Assembly (NCBI GenBank): GCA_031316115.1
Contig: JALDRC010000004.1
Coordinates: forward strand, 248,001-312,000
Source of the DNA: Nitrososphaeraceae archaeon
GTDB taxonomy: Archaea > Thermoproteota > Nitrososphaeria > Nitrososphaerales > Nitrososphaeraceae
Reading direction: 5' to 3'
Length of the DNA stretch: 64,000 nucleotides
Position 1 is the first letter of the stretch. Each line of letters opens with the position of its first letter. Below the pieces are notes generated by a model, which was not told the DNA's origin, did no database searches, and worked only from the letters and a program-made list of their open reading frames with translations. Positions 55,998-64,000 of this stretch are shown piece by piece. The position numbers and the translations under genes are program-made.

Positions 55998-56247
55998 TAA
56001 AAATGTTTTTAAAATATCAATTAATATTGAGGTAGAGTTTTCAAAAAATAAAGAAAAAGATGCAATTATGAAAGCTTTACTACCAGATAATATTAATTTT
56101 CCATGTGGATTTAATTTGGAAATGTCATCAAAAAAAAATTCATTGATTATCAATATAGAATCTACAAATATTGCTACATTAATAAATACAACAGATGAAA
56201 TTTTAAATCATATTTCAATTGCTACAAAAGTGATAGAACATGATTGA
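55984..56247 (+). CDS. KEOPS complex subunit Pcc1
   Basis: An 87-residue Pcc1, the dimerising subunit of KEOPS, which makes t6A37 on ANN-decoding tRNAs. Compact alpha/beta fold with the LPDNINFPCGFNLEMSSKKNSLIINIEST segment. It overlaps the RecJ-like gene by 14 nt and serS by 8 nt. Confidence 0.85.
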   Translation: MKTCDKNVFKISINIEVEFSKNKEKDAIMKALLPDNINFPCGFNLEMSSKKNSLIINIESTNIATLINTTDEILNHISIATKVIEHD

Positions 56248-57511
56248 TCCTAAACTGTTAAGAAATGATGTAAATAAGGTAATAGATATGTTAAAAAAAA
56301 GAAATGTAAGCTTTCCGATAGAAGATTTACTTGAAAATGATAGAAAACGAAGAAAATTAATAATAGAATTACAAGATGTAAGACATAAAAAAAATAATAT
56401 TGCAAATATAATATCTTCAAAAAAAAAAAATAAGCAAGACATTGAAGAAGACATTCAATTGATGTCTCAGATTGGAAATAAAATCAAACTACTAGAAAAT
56501 GAAATATCTGACGTAGATTCAAAATTTAAAAGTCATATTATGTTACTTCCTAATTTAATTCATGAATCTGTTCCTATCGGAAATTCAGAAACTGATAATG
56601 TTATAATCAGGAAGTACGGAACAGTTAAGGAATTTTACCATCCTATAAAGGATCACATTGATTTAGCTCTTAATTTAGACTTGATTGATATTGATAGAGC
56701 TGCTAAAATATCAGGTTCTAGATTTTACTTTCTTAAGAATCAATTGGTAAGAATAAATCAGGCATTGATTAGTTTTGCTTTAGATTTTTTATCTGAAAGA
56801 GGATATACCTTACTACAACCACCATATATGATTAGAAAAAATTCAATGGAAGGTGCAGTCATATTAGAAGATTTTAAGGATGTCATATACAAAATTGAGG
56901 ATGAAGATCTATTTATGATTGGTACTTCTGAACATGCCATGGTTTCTATGCATATGAACGAGATATTAGAAGGTTCAAAATTACCTATAAGATATGCTGG
57001 AATTAGTCCTTGCTTTAGAAAAGAAGCAGGAGCACATGGTAAAGATATGAAAGGAATTTTTCGTGTACATCATTTTGACAAGGTTGAACAACTAGTTTTT
57101 ACTCGCCCTGAAAAATCATGGGAAGAACATGAACGTATGTTAAGTATTGCAGAAGAGTTTTACAAAAAACTAGGAATACCGTATAGAGTTGTGTTGTTAT
57201 GTTCATCTGACTTGGGCAAGATTTCTGCCAAAACATACGATATAGAAGCCTGGGTCCCAGCTCAGAAACAATATCGAGAAATAGTATCGTGTTCAAATTG
57301 TACAGATTATCAGGCGAGAAGACTATTAGTTAGATTCAGAGATAAAACAAATGAAGAAACTAGATTGGTTCATACGCTAAATAGTACGCTAGTTGCAACT
57401 CAGAGAACTTTGGTAGCTTTAATAGAAAACTATCAAAGTCCTGATGGCATTATAATTCCAAATGTTTTGCAAAAATATATCGGGGGAAATAGTATAATAA
57501 AATTTAAATGA
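56240..57511 (+). CDS. serS: Seryl-tRNA synthetase
   Basis: A 423-residue class II aminoacyl-tRNA synthetase. An N-terminal coiled coil (about residues 30-110, Lys/Glu-rich) binds the tRNA long arm. Motif 2 lies around YAGISPCFRKEAGAHGKDMKGIFRVHHFDKVE and motif 3 around LNSTLVATQRTLVALIENYQ. CSNCTDYQARR is also typical. Standard rather than methanogen-type SerRS. Fourth gene of the uS15 operon. Confidence 0.97.
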   Translation: MIDPKLLRNDVNKVIDMLKKRNVSFPIEDLLENDRKRRKLIIELQDVRHKKNNIANIISSKKKNKQDIEEDIQLMSQIGNKIKLLENEISDVDSKFKSHIMLLPNLIHESVPIGNSETDNVIIRKYGTVKEFYHPIKDHIDLALNLDLIDIDRAAKISGSRFYFLKNQLVRINQALISFALDFLSERGYTLLQPPYMIRKNSMEGAVILEDFKDVIYKIEDEDLFMIGTSEHAMVSMHMNEILEGSKLPIRYAGISPCFRKEAGAHGKDMKGIFRVHHFDKVEQLVFTRPEKSWEEHERMLSIAEEFYKKLGIPYRVVLLCSSDLGKISAKTYDIEAWVPAQKQYREIVSCSNCTDYQARRLLVRFRDKTNEETRLVHTLNSTLVATQRTLVALIENYQSPDGIIIPNVLQKYIGGNSIIKFK

Positions 57512-58337
57512 ATAGAATTCTTAAACTAAATATTGATTAGTTTAAATTTTTAGTAGAGTAGTTATATTATGGACTCATTCAAAATATTTATATGAATATA
57601 ACATATTTTTATGAATTATAATATTAGAAACCTAATTCTAATGATTATTGTTGTTAAGAATAATATTGAATGCTATGAGGAGTTTGTAAGTATATTATTT
57701 TGTTTAAAAATGACTGATTCATTAAAATATATTGTAATATATAATTTGTGAGATCATTTCAATTAGAGTTATTTAGAATTAAGTTTCTATTAAATTCATT
57801 AAACGTAGTTTTAATGTCATAGATAATAGTAGAACGAGTCGAATCGATGAATAGAAGAAAATAGAATGTTTACATATCTATCTATTCTTACATACAAGAT
57901 GCCTGAATTATTTCATATTTTTAATTACATAAACAAATAGAAAATTGAACAAAAGTGAGTCAGAAATATTGTTTCACCGCATTTTCATAAATTAGTGATT
58001 TCATGATTGAAGTATGTTAGAATATTTACTGTCTCGTTTTAGAAAACTATCGAGATAACAAGCAGCAGAGAATGGATATATGATAAATTGAGTACTACAA
58101 AAGATACATGTATATATGTAGAAGATAATATGAAAAGTGAAATTTATTCTTACAAGTTATCTTGAACAATTTCATTATGAAATTACTATATATTTATTTG
58201 CTAGAGGAATAGAAATTATTAGAATAGACTATTGGTAAAACAGTAATATAAAATTAGCATTTAGAACAAATTCCTAAAAAGAAACAGATCACTTAAATTA
58301 ATCTTAGATTATTCTCGTTTTGATCATTACTAGAGAT
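57512..58337. other. Non-coding interval with a probable IS6-like relic
   Basis: About 825 bp. From about 57850 to 58250 the order of words loosely follows the intact IS6-like transposase (including an ATGAAATTACT-TATTTATTT segment near 58175), in plus orientation. It is very decayed and I would not defend it strongly. Nothing else recognised. Confidence 0.35.
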
Positions 58338-58796
58338 CTAATAATTAAAGCTAGATAGCAATGCGTGATCTAAATGATTTTTTATTTTTTCTGAATAATT
58401 CAATAATTCGATTTCACTAGCGATATAACGTGTTGGCCATCTTCCATTAGAATTGTCATTTTTAAACCTTGGTATAATATGAACATGTACATGTGGAATA
58501 ATTTGATTTGCAGATCTTCCATTATTTTGTCCAATGTTAAATCCGTCCGCGGAGATAGCTGATACCACGGCTTTTGCTATTATACTTACTAATGAATATA
58601 ATTCTCCCACCTCCTTAGGTGGCATAAAAAGTAATGTATCATAATGTTTCTTTGGAATAACTAAAGTGTGTCCAGTTGTAATAGGATATTTATCCATTAT
58701 GGCTAAAAAATCATCATCTTCATAAACTATAGTGCCTTGAATATTGCCTTTAATAATGGAACAGAATATACATGAATTGTCAACATCATGATTCAT
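58338..58796 (-). CDS. HIT-family nucleotide hydrolase/transferase
   Basis: A 152-residue HIT-domain protein. CIFCSIIKGNIQGTIVYEDDDFLAIMDKYPITTGHTLVIPKKHY and the triad HVHVHIIPRF (HxHxHxx) are present. The N-terminal CIFC with H53 region may bind zinc. Hydrolyses nucleoside phosphoramidates or dinucleoside polyphosphates in the family; the exact substrate is unknown. Confidence 0.95.
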   Translation of the reverse strand: MNHDVDNSCIFCSIIKGNIQGTIVYEDDDFLAIMDKYPITTGHTLVIPKKHYDTLLFMPPKEVGELYSLVSIIAKAVVSAISADGFNIGQNNGRSANQIIPHVHVHIIPRFKNDNSNGRWPTRYIASEIELLNYSEKIKNHLDHALLSSFNY

Positions 58797-59159
58797 AATA
58801 ATTTTCTTTTTTTAAGATGCTAATGTTATTTAATCCTTGATATTAGGCAATGTCAACGATTTATGATTGGTTGAATAATGGAAGGTAATGGTTCTTATCA
58901 TTGATGCTCTGAGCAGAAGTTATATAGCCAATACATCTGTGTAGTTTTATATTATTGTGTGAAACAATTTAAATGGCTGATTTAACAAATATCTTTTTGA
59001 TTTATATTTTTATATAATGTAGTTCGATGAGGAAATGTTTAATCTTCAAAGAAATTTTCTCTGATAATAAGTATAAACATTCAGCTTCTAAATTAGTAAA
59101 TATCAATTACTAGAAATAGCCAATTTTAAATACAACCATCCTGTCCTATCTTTTAAATT
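58797..59159. other. Non-coding interval
   Basis: About 360 bp between divergent genes. Nothing recognised beyond AT-rich promoter-like sequence. Confidence 0.4.
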
Positions 59160-59348
59160 ATGGCAGAAGCTGTGAATATAGATGATTTTAGTGTATCTGT
59201 ATCATTCAAATGTCCAAAATGTGAATATCAGAATGATGAAATATCTGCGGCTGATTTAACAAATGGTAATGCTCCATGTGGTATGTGTGAAACTATATTC
59301 AAGATTGAAGGATTTGATACTATAAAGATTACAGCTTTGATAGAATAA
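59160..59348 (+). CDS. Zinc-ribbon protein (62 aa)
   Basis: A 62-residue protein with a CPKC (C19/C22) and CGMC (C40/C43) ribbon. It contains an ISAADLTNG segment between them and has a plain AT-rich promoter. Similar to the ribbon of 13808-14077. It lies 84 bp upstream of ilvD and may be transcribed separately. Function unknown. Confidence 0.7.
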   Translation: MAEAVNIDDFSVSVSFKCPKCEYQNDEISAADLTNGNAPCGMCETIFKIEGFDTIKITALIE

Positions 59349-59432
59349 TCATAGTATTTTATAGGAGTGTCATATACTAAATTTATTTAACAAATCAAAG
59401 AGTATAAAAATAAAATATTAGATCCTTTTTTA

Positions 59433-61115
59433 ATGGAATTACCTAGTAGAGAGACACTAGAGGGATATTCAAGATCCCCACATAGAGCGATGTACAAAGC
59501 AATGGGACTAAATGACCTAGATCTAAATAAACCTCTTATTGGCGTATCTTCTACCTCAAATGAAGCTACACCTTGTAATATACATTTAGGGAAGCTAGCA
59601 CAATTTTCAAAAAAAGGAGTATCAGATTCTAATTGTACTCCTAGAGAATTTACAACAATTGCTGTATCTGATGGAATAGCTATGGGTCATGAAGGAATGA
59701 AGGCTTCTCTAGTCAGCAGGGAAATAATTGCAGATTCTATAGAGATAATGATGAGAGCACACAAGTATGATGGTTTAGTCGGAATTTCTGGCTGTGATAA
59801 AAGCCTTCCTGGAACTTTAATGGCAATGGCAAGGTTAAATCTTCCGTCCATTTTTGTGTATGGTGGGACTATAATGCCTGGAAACTGGAACAATAGAGAT
59901 GTTACTATACAGGATGTGTACGAAGCCGTTGGTTCATACGAAGCTGGAAATATGAAATTGGAAGAGCTAATCCAATTAGAAAATGTAGCATGTCCTTCCG
60001 CAGGATCATGTGGAGGAATGTATACTGCAAATACAATGGCATCTGTAAGCGAAGCTTTGGGAATGTCGTTACCAGGAAGTGCTTCTCCTCCAGCAGAAAG
60101 TGAAAGGAGAAATCAAGTTTGTTATGAGACTGGGAAGAAGGTTAATAATTTAATAGAAAATAATATTTGTCCCAAAGACATAATGACCTTTGAATCTTTC
60201 GAAAATGCAATAGCGATTATAAATGCTTTAGGGGGATCAACTAATGCAGTTCTCCACTTGTTAGCTATAGCAAGAGAAATGGGGGTTAAACTTACTTTAA
60301 GAGATTTTGAAAGGATTAGAAAACAGACTCCTCATGTCGTCAACATGAGGCCTGGTGGATTATATGTAATGCTTGATTTGGATAAAATTGGAGGCATTCC
60401 TATCGTTTTAAAGAGTTTGTTAAAAAGAGGATTGATCAATGGAAAAACACTAACAGTAACAGGAAAAAGTATGGAGGAAAATTTAGAATTATTTACAGCA
60501 AGTACTAGTGTTGATGAAAATATCTTAAGACCATTTGATAGACCTTTGCATAGTGAAGGCACTATTAAAATTTTGAAAGGTTCTCTAGCTCCAGAAGGTG
60601 CTGTAGTAAAAATTGCGGGAGTGAACCTAACGAATTTTATTGGAAAAGCTAAAGTATTTGAAAACGAAGAAAACGCATTCAAGGCAATTGAGAAGAAGAA
60701 AATTGTCGAAGGAGATGTTATTATTATCAGATATGAAGGTCCGAAAGGTGGACCAGGTATGAGAGAAATGTTGGCAGTAACTGCTGCTATAGTAGGACAA
60801 GGATTAGGAGAAAAAGTTGCTATGGTTACTGATGGTAGGTTTTCAGGTGCAACGAGAGGATTAATGGTAGGACACGTTTCACCAGAAGCAATGTTGGGCG
60901 GTGCTATAGGTTTAGTAAAAAATGGTGATAAGATAAGAATTGATATAATGAAAGGACGTATAGATTTACTTATATCTAAAACAGAATATATCAAAAGAGC
61001 AAAAAAATGGAAACCAATAAAACCACATTACAAAACCGGCGTACTTGCAAAATATGCGTCATTAGTTAAATCAGCGTCAGAAGGAGCTATAACTAGACCA
61101 ATTTCTATAGGATAA
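59433..61115 (+). CDS. ilvD: Dihydroxy-acid dehydratase IlvD
   Basis: A 560-residue Fe-S dehydratase of valine, leucine and isoleucine synthesis. Cluster cysteines lie in [24 protein letters not shown] and [17 protein letters not shown]. The C-terminal [25 protein letters not shown] is the substrate-binding region. Full length. A stand-alone gene; other ilv genes are not in the window. Confidence 0.97.
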   Translation: MELPSRETLEGYSRSPHRAMYKAMGLNDLDLNKPLIGVSSTSNEATPCNIHLGKLAQFSKKGVSDSNCTPREFTTIAVSDGIAMGHEGMKASLVSREIIADSIEIMMRAHKYDGLVGISGCDKSLPGTLMAMARLNLPSIFVYGGTIMPGNWNNRDVTIQDVYEAVGSYEAGNMKLEELIQLENVACPSAGSCGGMYTANTMASVSEALGMSLPGSASPPAESERRNQVCYETGKKVNNLIENNICPKDIMTFESFENAIAIINALGGSTNAVLHLLAIAREMGVKLTLRDFERIRKQTPHVVNMRPGGLYVMLDLDKIGGIPIVLKSLLKRGLINGKTLTVTGKSMEENLELFTASTSVDENILRPFDRPLHSEGTIKILKGSLAPEGAVVKIAGVNLTNFIGKAKVFENEENAFKAIEKKKIVEGDVIIIRYEGPKGGPGMREMLAVTAAIVGQGLGEKVAMVTDGRFSGATRGLMVGHVSPEAMLGGAIGLVKNGDKIRIDIMKGRIDLLISKTEYIKRAKKWKPIKPHYKTGVLAKYASLVKSASEGAITRPISIG

Positions 61116-61391
61116 ATAAAAAATCTACTTCTATTCCCTTTTGGATTTATATTGAAATAGATGAAGAAATCTATAATTGAAGGAAATGATCTTCTATTTT
61201 ATTTATCTATTATACAGGTTGTAGACATTTAAGATTAATACCTAGATTCCTTTTCATAACTTGATTCCCGTAAACCATTCAACAATTCGATTCAGTATTA
61301 AAGTTTGACTTTTATGAGAACCGTTATAGAATATATCGATTCCTAAATTGTATGAATTAGGCTAAATTAGAAATATTTATGTATTATATTA

Positions 61392-62225
61392 TTAGTGAAA
61401 TTCTATTTTCCATAAATCATGTTTAGATGATTGTAATACCAACTTTTCACCATAACAAAATCCTAATTCATCCAATAAATCTTCAAAATCATAACGTTCT
61501 TGCCAATAAAACATGTTTTTTTCTTTTATGAAATGATTTTTTAGAGAATTAATAATTTTGTCAGATTTTTTTGGAGTAGAATATACATACCAAAGATTAT
61601 TAGCTGTGCGTAGACTTGACAAAAAATTAAAGTTAGATTTTTTAGATTTTGTATAAAATTTATTCATTAGTTCTGTATTTACATCAATCCATGAGGGGGT
61701 TCTCCATGATGCTATTTTTTGAAAACCGAACTCTTCATATTCACATCCACCGTTTATTCCGCATTGACCTCCAGAATCAAAAGTAGTAATTATACATTCA
61801 GATAACTTAGATACATGTGCACGAAAGTCAGTTCCTGGTTGCATCCAACCTACGAATGCAATATCAAACGAATTTTTTTTAAGATTCAGAACTTCCAGTT
61901 GAAATGAGCGAATGTAATATGGTTTTTGTTTGTTTAATATATAAAATAATGTCAAGTTTTGTTCTACTCCTAGAGCATTTGGTAAATATGTTCTTATTTT
62001 TCCTAAAAAGTCACCATTTCCACAACCAATATCAATAAATGTAGGATTTGAAGAAAGAGCCTTTGCAATTGCAACAATTCGTAAGACATCTATCTTCTTA
62101 TAACAAAAATACGTGCCTGAAAATAGCGGAAAAATAAACCTTTCATGATGCAGAGGAATATCTTGCGATTTAAATTGTTTATATAGAGTATTGGCTTTTA
62201 AAATTTCAGTTAGTGAAAAAGACAA
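61392..62225 (-). CDS. SAM-dependent methyltransferase-like protein
   Basis: A 277-residue protein with motif I PTFIDIGCGNGDFLGKI near residues 80-96 and a downstream QPGTDFRAHVSKL loop. The C-terminal region is not recognised. Substrate unknown. ATG start; convergent with ilvD. Confidence 0.75.
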   Translation of the reverse strand: MSFSLTEILKANTLYKQFKSQDIPLHHERFIFPLFSGTYFCYKKIDVLRIVAIAKALSSNPTFIDIGCGNGDFLGKIRTYLPNALGVEQNLTLFYILNKQKPYYIRSFQLEVLNLKKNSFDIAFVGWMQPGTDFRAHVSKLSECIITTFDSGGQCGINGGCEYEEFGFQKIASWRTPSWIDVNTELMNKFYTKSKKSNFNFLSSLRTANNLWYVYSTPKKSDKIINSLKNHFIKEKNMFYWQERYDFEDLLDELGFCYGEKLVLQSSKHDLWKIEFH

Positions 62226-62348
62226 ATTTGAATATATTTAGATACAATATATTTTATTATATATTATGATTTAATAAAAGAATTTGACGATTATAACGCT
62301 GTTAGAAATACCCAAAAGGCTTATTAATCTATTGTATTAACACATACT

Positions 62349-62567
62349 ATGGGTAGAAATTTTAATGACTGGTGGAATACTGTTCCAGCAGATTTAAAGG
62401 AAAAGGCACGAAAAGGAGATGAAAATAACAAACCTCTTTTGAACCAAGTTAATTATGTACTTCTTCATTTACACTTGGCAGGCAAACATGATGCAAAGCC
62501 ATCTCATGAAGAACTAAAAGACTGGCTACATAGTGGTCAAGTTGATGTTCTAAGAATGAATAAATAA
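62349..62567 (+). CDS. Small conserved-looking hypothetical protein (72 aa)
   Basis: A 72-residue soluble protein (MGRNFNDWWNTVPADLKEKARKG...) with two helices and a His-rich centre (LLHLHLAGKHDAKPSHEELKDWLHSG). No family recognised. ATG start with a TATA-like sequence upstream. Confidence 0.65.
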   Translation: MGRNFNDWWNTVPADLKEKARKGDENNKPLLNQVNYVLLHLHLAGKHDAKPSHEELKDWLHSGQVDVLRMNK

Positions 62568-62726
62568 TAATCCTAAATTTAGATAATTAATTTTATTTTT
62601 TTATTATGTAATTTTAATTTTTGTAATCAATTTTTGAATAACTAGTAATATCATTATAACACTGTTTTGGTATTGACAGAGGGTTTAAATAGTTTCACAA
62701 ATATCGGACCCTTAGTGAAATATTGA

Positions 62727-63020
62727 ATGACAATTGCAATACTTCCAGATGTTGATGAGCAAAGATGTATAGGATGTGCACTTTGTGTAGAAATTTGTAC
62801 TGCTCTTGGTCCAGATGTTCTTAGGGTAAAACCAGTAGAAGGCTGGAAAAGAGGTAAGGCATTTGTCTTTTATCCAGAAAGATGTATATCTGATGGTGCT
62901 TGTGTAGGAGTTTGCCCGACACATGCAATATTCTGGATGAGACCAATGGAATATACTCCAGGCCAACCTGTACCATTACACAAGAACGGTGTATTTGATA
63001 AAGGCTGGGAAGAAGGTTAA
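62727..63020 (+). CDS. Ferredoxin with one [4Fe-4S] motif and one Asp-substituted motif
   Basis: A 97-residue two-cluster ferredoxin. The first motif C14-x2-C17-x2-C20-x3-C24 is complete (CIGCALCVEIC). The second is C53-x2-D56-x2-C59-x3-C63, with Asp replacing the second Cys. That change is known from single-cluster ferredoxins with labile 3Fe/4Fe conversion. Candidate acceptor for the 2-oxoacid oxidoreductase. ATG start. Confidence 0.93.
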   Translation: MTIAILPDVDEQRCIGCALCVEICTALGPDVLRVKPVEGWKRGKAFVFYPERCISDGACVGVCPTHAIFWMRPMEYTPGQPVPLHKNGVFDKGWEEG

Positions 63021-63101
63021 AAAAAGTACAATTAAAAATTTTTTTTTTACATTCTAAATTTATAGTTTTTTAAAATTAAATCTAATACGGTTAATATTAT
63101 T

Positions 63102-63673
63102 ATGACAAAAATTGGAATTACCGGAAACCCCGGCGTAGGAAAACATACTATTTCTAAACTATTATCAAAAAAAATGGATTTAGCAATAGTAGATATAAAT
63201 AATATAATTATTTCTAATAATACATTTATTAAAAAAAATGATTTAGCAATAGATATAGATATAGATATACAAAAATTGAGACAACTCATGAGAAATGAGT
63301 TATTAAAAAAAAAATAATAATTGTTGGTCATCTTCTACCCTATATAATAAAAAAAAAGGAGCTTGATTTTGTTATAGTATTAAGAAGATCGCCATATTCA
63401 CTTATTCAAGAATATTCAAAACGAAACTATGCTAGTGAAAAAGTCCAAGAAAATATTGCTAGTGAAATTTTAGGAATATGTTTTTATGATACATTAACAA
63501 CTTTTGGGAAAAGAAAGATTACTGAAATTGATACCAGTGTAGATACTCCTAACGAAACTATAAAAAAAATCATTAATCAGTATGAAAATAAATTAAAAAG
63601 AGTGTCTGGTAATATAGATTGGCTTGATTTTATATATAAAAAGGGAGATATTCAAAGATTTTTAGAGTATTAA
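63102..63673 (+). pseudogene. AK6/Fap7-type adenylate kinase with a frameshift at an A10 run
   Basis: The first 71 codons carry GITGNPGVGKHTIS (P-loop) and end at TAA (63315) straight after ten A residues (63305-63314). A second frame, one base back, continues with IIVGHLLPYIIKKKELDFVIVLRRSPYSL and the rest of the kinase to TAA at 63673. Together they give about 190 residues, a normal length. One missing A, sequencing error or programmed slippage could all explain it. AK6-type kinases act in nucleotide balance and small-subunit ribosome maturation. Confidence 0.85.
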
Positions 63674-63753
63674 ATCTAAATAAATAAATAATTCTATTTT
63701 ATTCGAAGATTCAAGTTATATATACCTGAAATAATAACCACAATCGAACTAGT

Positions 63754-64000
63754 TTGTCAATAGCGTTTAGAAAATTTGGAGAGGAATGTATTCAGTTTTT
63801 AGGAAAAAAAATTTCCATAGAAACATCGGATGGTAAAACATACGTTGGAACATTAAATGGTATAAATGAAAGGTTAGATGTAGTATTAGACGATCTAGAA
63901 TCTGGAGAAATCATAAAAATTATAGTAAACGGATCTTTTGTCAAAGAAATTAAATTAATGGAAAAACCGTTTGATTTAAAAGCACTTGCAGACAGATTTT
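63754..64000 (+). CDS. LSm/Sm-like RNA-binding protein (partial, runs off window)
   Basis: An Sm fold with TTG start (SIAFRKFGEECIQFLGKKISIETSDGKTYVGTL, then LDVVLDDLESGEIIKIIVNG for the Sm2-type strand pair). It continues past 64000 (FDLKALADRF at the edge), so it has a C-terminal domain beyond the Sm core, as in Sm-like proteins with C-terminal extensions. The reading frame is open to the end of the window. Confidence 0.8.
   Translation, partial: MSIAFRKFGEECIQFLGKKISIETSDGKTYVGTLNGINERLDVVLDDLESGEIIKIIVNGSFVKEIKLMEKPFDLKALADRF

Noticed and set aside
60332-60994. 220-codon ORF antisense to ilvD
   Set aside because: Antisense to a highly conserved enzyme; the translation is Pro/Ile/Ser-rich, as expected of a shadow.

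Overview
The window is a contiguous chromosome segment of an ammonia-oxidizing archaeon (Thaumarchaeota / class Nitrososphaeria). The evidence is an AmoA, AmoX, AmoB and AmoC set of archaeal type, a cupredoxin, archaeal ribosomal proteins, Rpo3, MCM, GINS and RfcS, a KEOPS Pcc1, an archaeal Rpc34 and an intron-bearing tRNA-Leu. The DNA is very A+T rich (about 30% G+C by eye). AmoA and AmoC resemble the soil group I.1b (order Nitrososphaerales, perhaps near Nitrosocosmicus). That placement, the duplicated amoC and the dispersed amo genes are consistent with each other, but the genus is inference.

Layout. 0-3 kb: ribosome and RNA polymerase operon (Rpo3, eL18, uL13, uS9) followed by SBDS. 3-7.2 kb: membrane-anchored blue copper protein, SufC, and an overlapping Cld-family, DUF1802 and aldo/keto reductase operon. 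7.7-11.6 kb: GINS-MCM and RfcS replication genes. 11.6-13.7 kb: queC-queE-folE, the preQ0 part of archaeosine synthesis. 13.8-17.7 kb: small zinc-ribbon proteins, a dead insertion sequence and a methyltransferase. 18.1-20 kb: moaC-mogA fusion plus moaE inside a perfect 103-bp inverted repeat. 20.4-22.3 kb: XPB helicase and a zinc-finger membrane protein. 22.35-26.8 kb: two copies of amoC with flanks as a roughly 0.8-kb inverted repeat, one copy broken. The loop holds a secreted 12-residue-repeat protein and a SagB-type gene with an in-frame stop. 27.8-30.3 kb: three insertion sequences nested in one another. 30.5-36 kb: secreted and membrane proteins and Rpc34. 36.4-41.1 kb: HMG-CoA synthase and the futalosine menaquinone genes mqnC, mqnE and mqnD. 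42.1-43.9 kb: tRNA-Leu(TAA) and pdxS-pdxT. 45.2-48.6 kb: small Cys-rich and acidic peptides and 2-oxoacid:ferredoxin oxidoreductase. 48.8-54 kb: amoA-amoX, divergent amoB, an insertion-sequence graveyard, then two small membrane proteins that are candidate AmoY and AmoZ. 54-57.5 kb: uS15, a RecJ/Cdc45-like protein, Pcc1 and SerS. 58-64 kb: HIT protein, IlvD, methyltransferase, ferredoxin, a frameshifted AK6-like kinase and a partial LSm protein.

How it fits together. The Amo complex, cupredoxin, menaquinone pathway, ferredoxin-dependent oxidoreductase and Fe-S assembly ATPase form an energy-metabolism set. The rest is information processing and cofactor synthesis. The accessory signal is concentrated around the amo genes: a large inverted repeat built from amoC, and repeated insertion of one IS6-like family and its decayed relatives between genes. 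I see no CRISPR array and no recognisable defence island.
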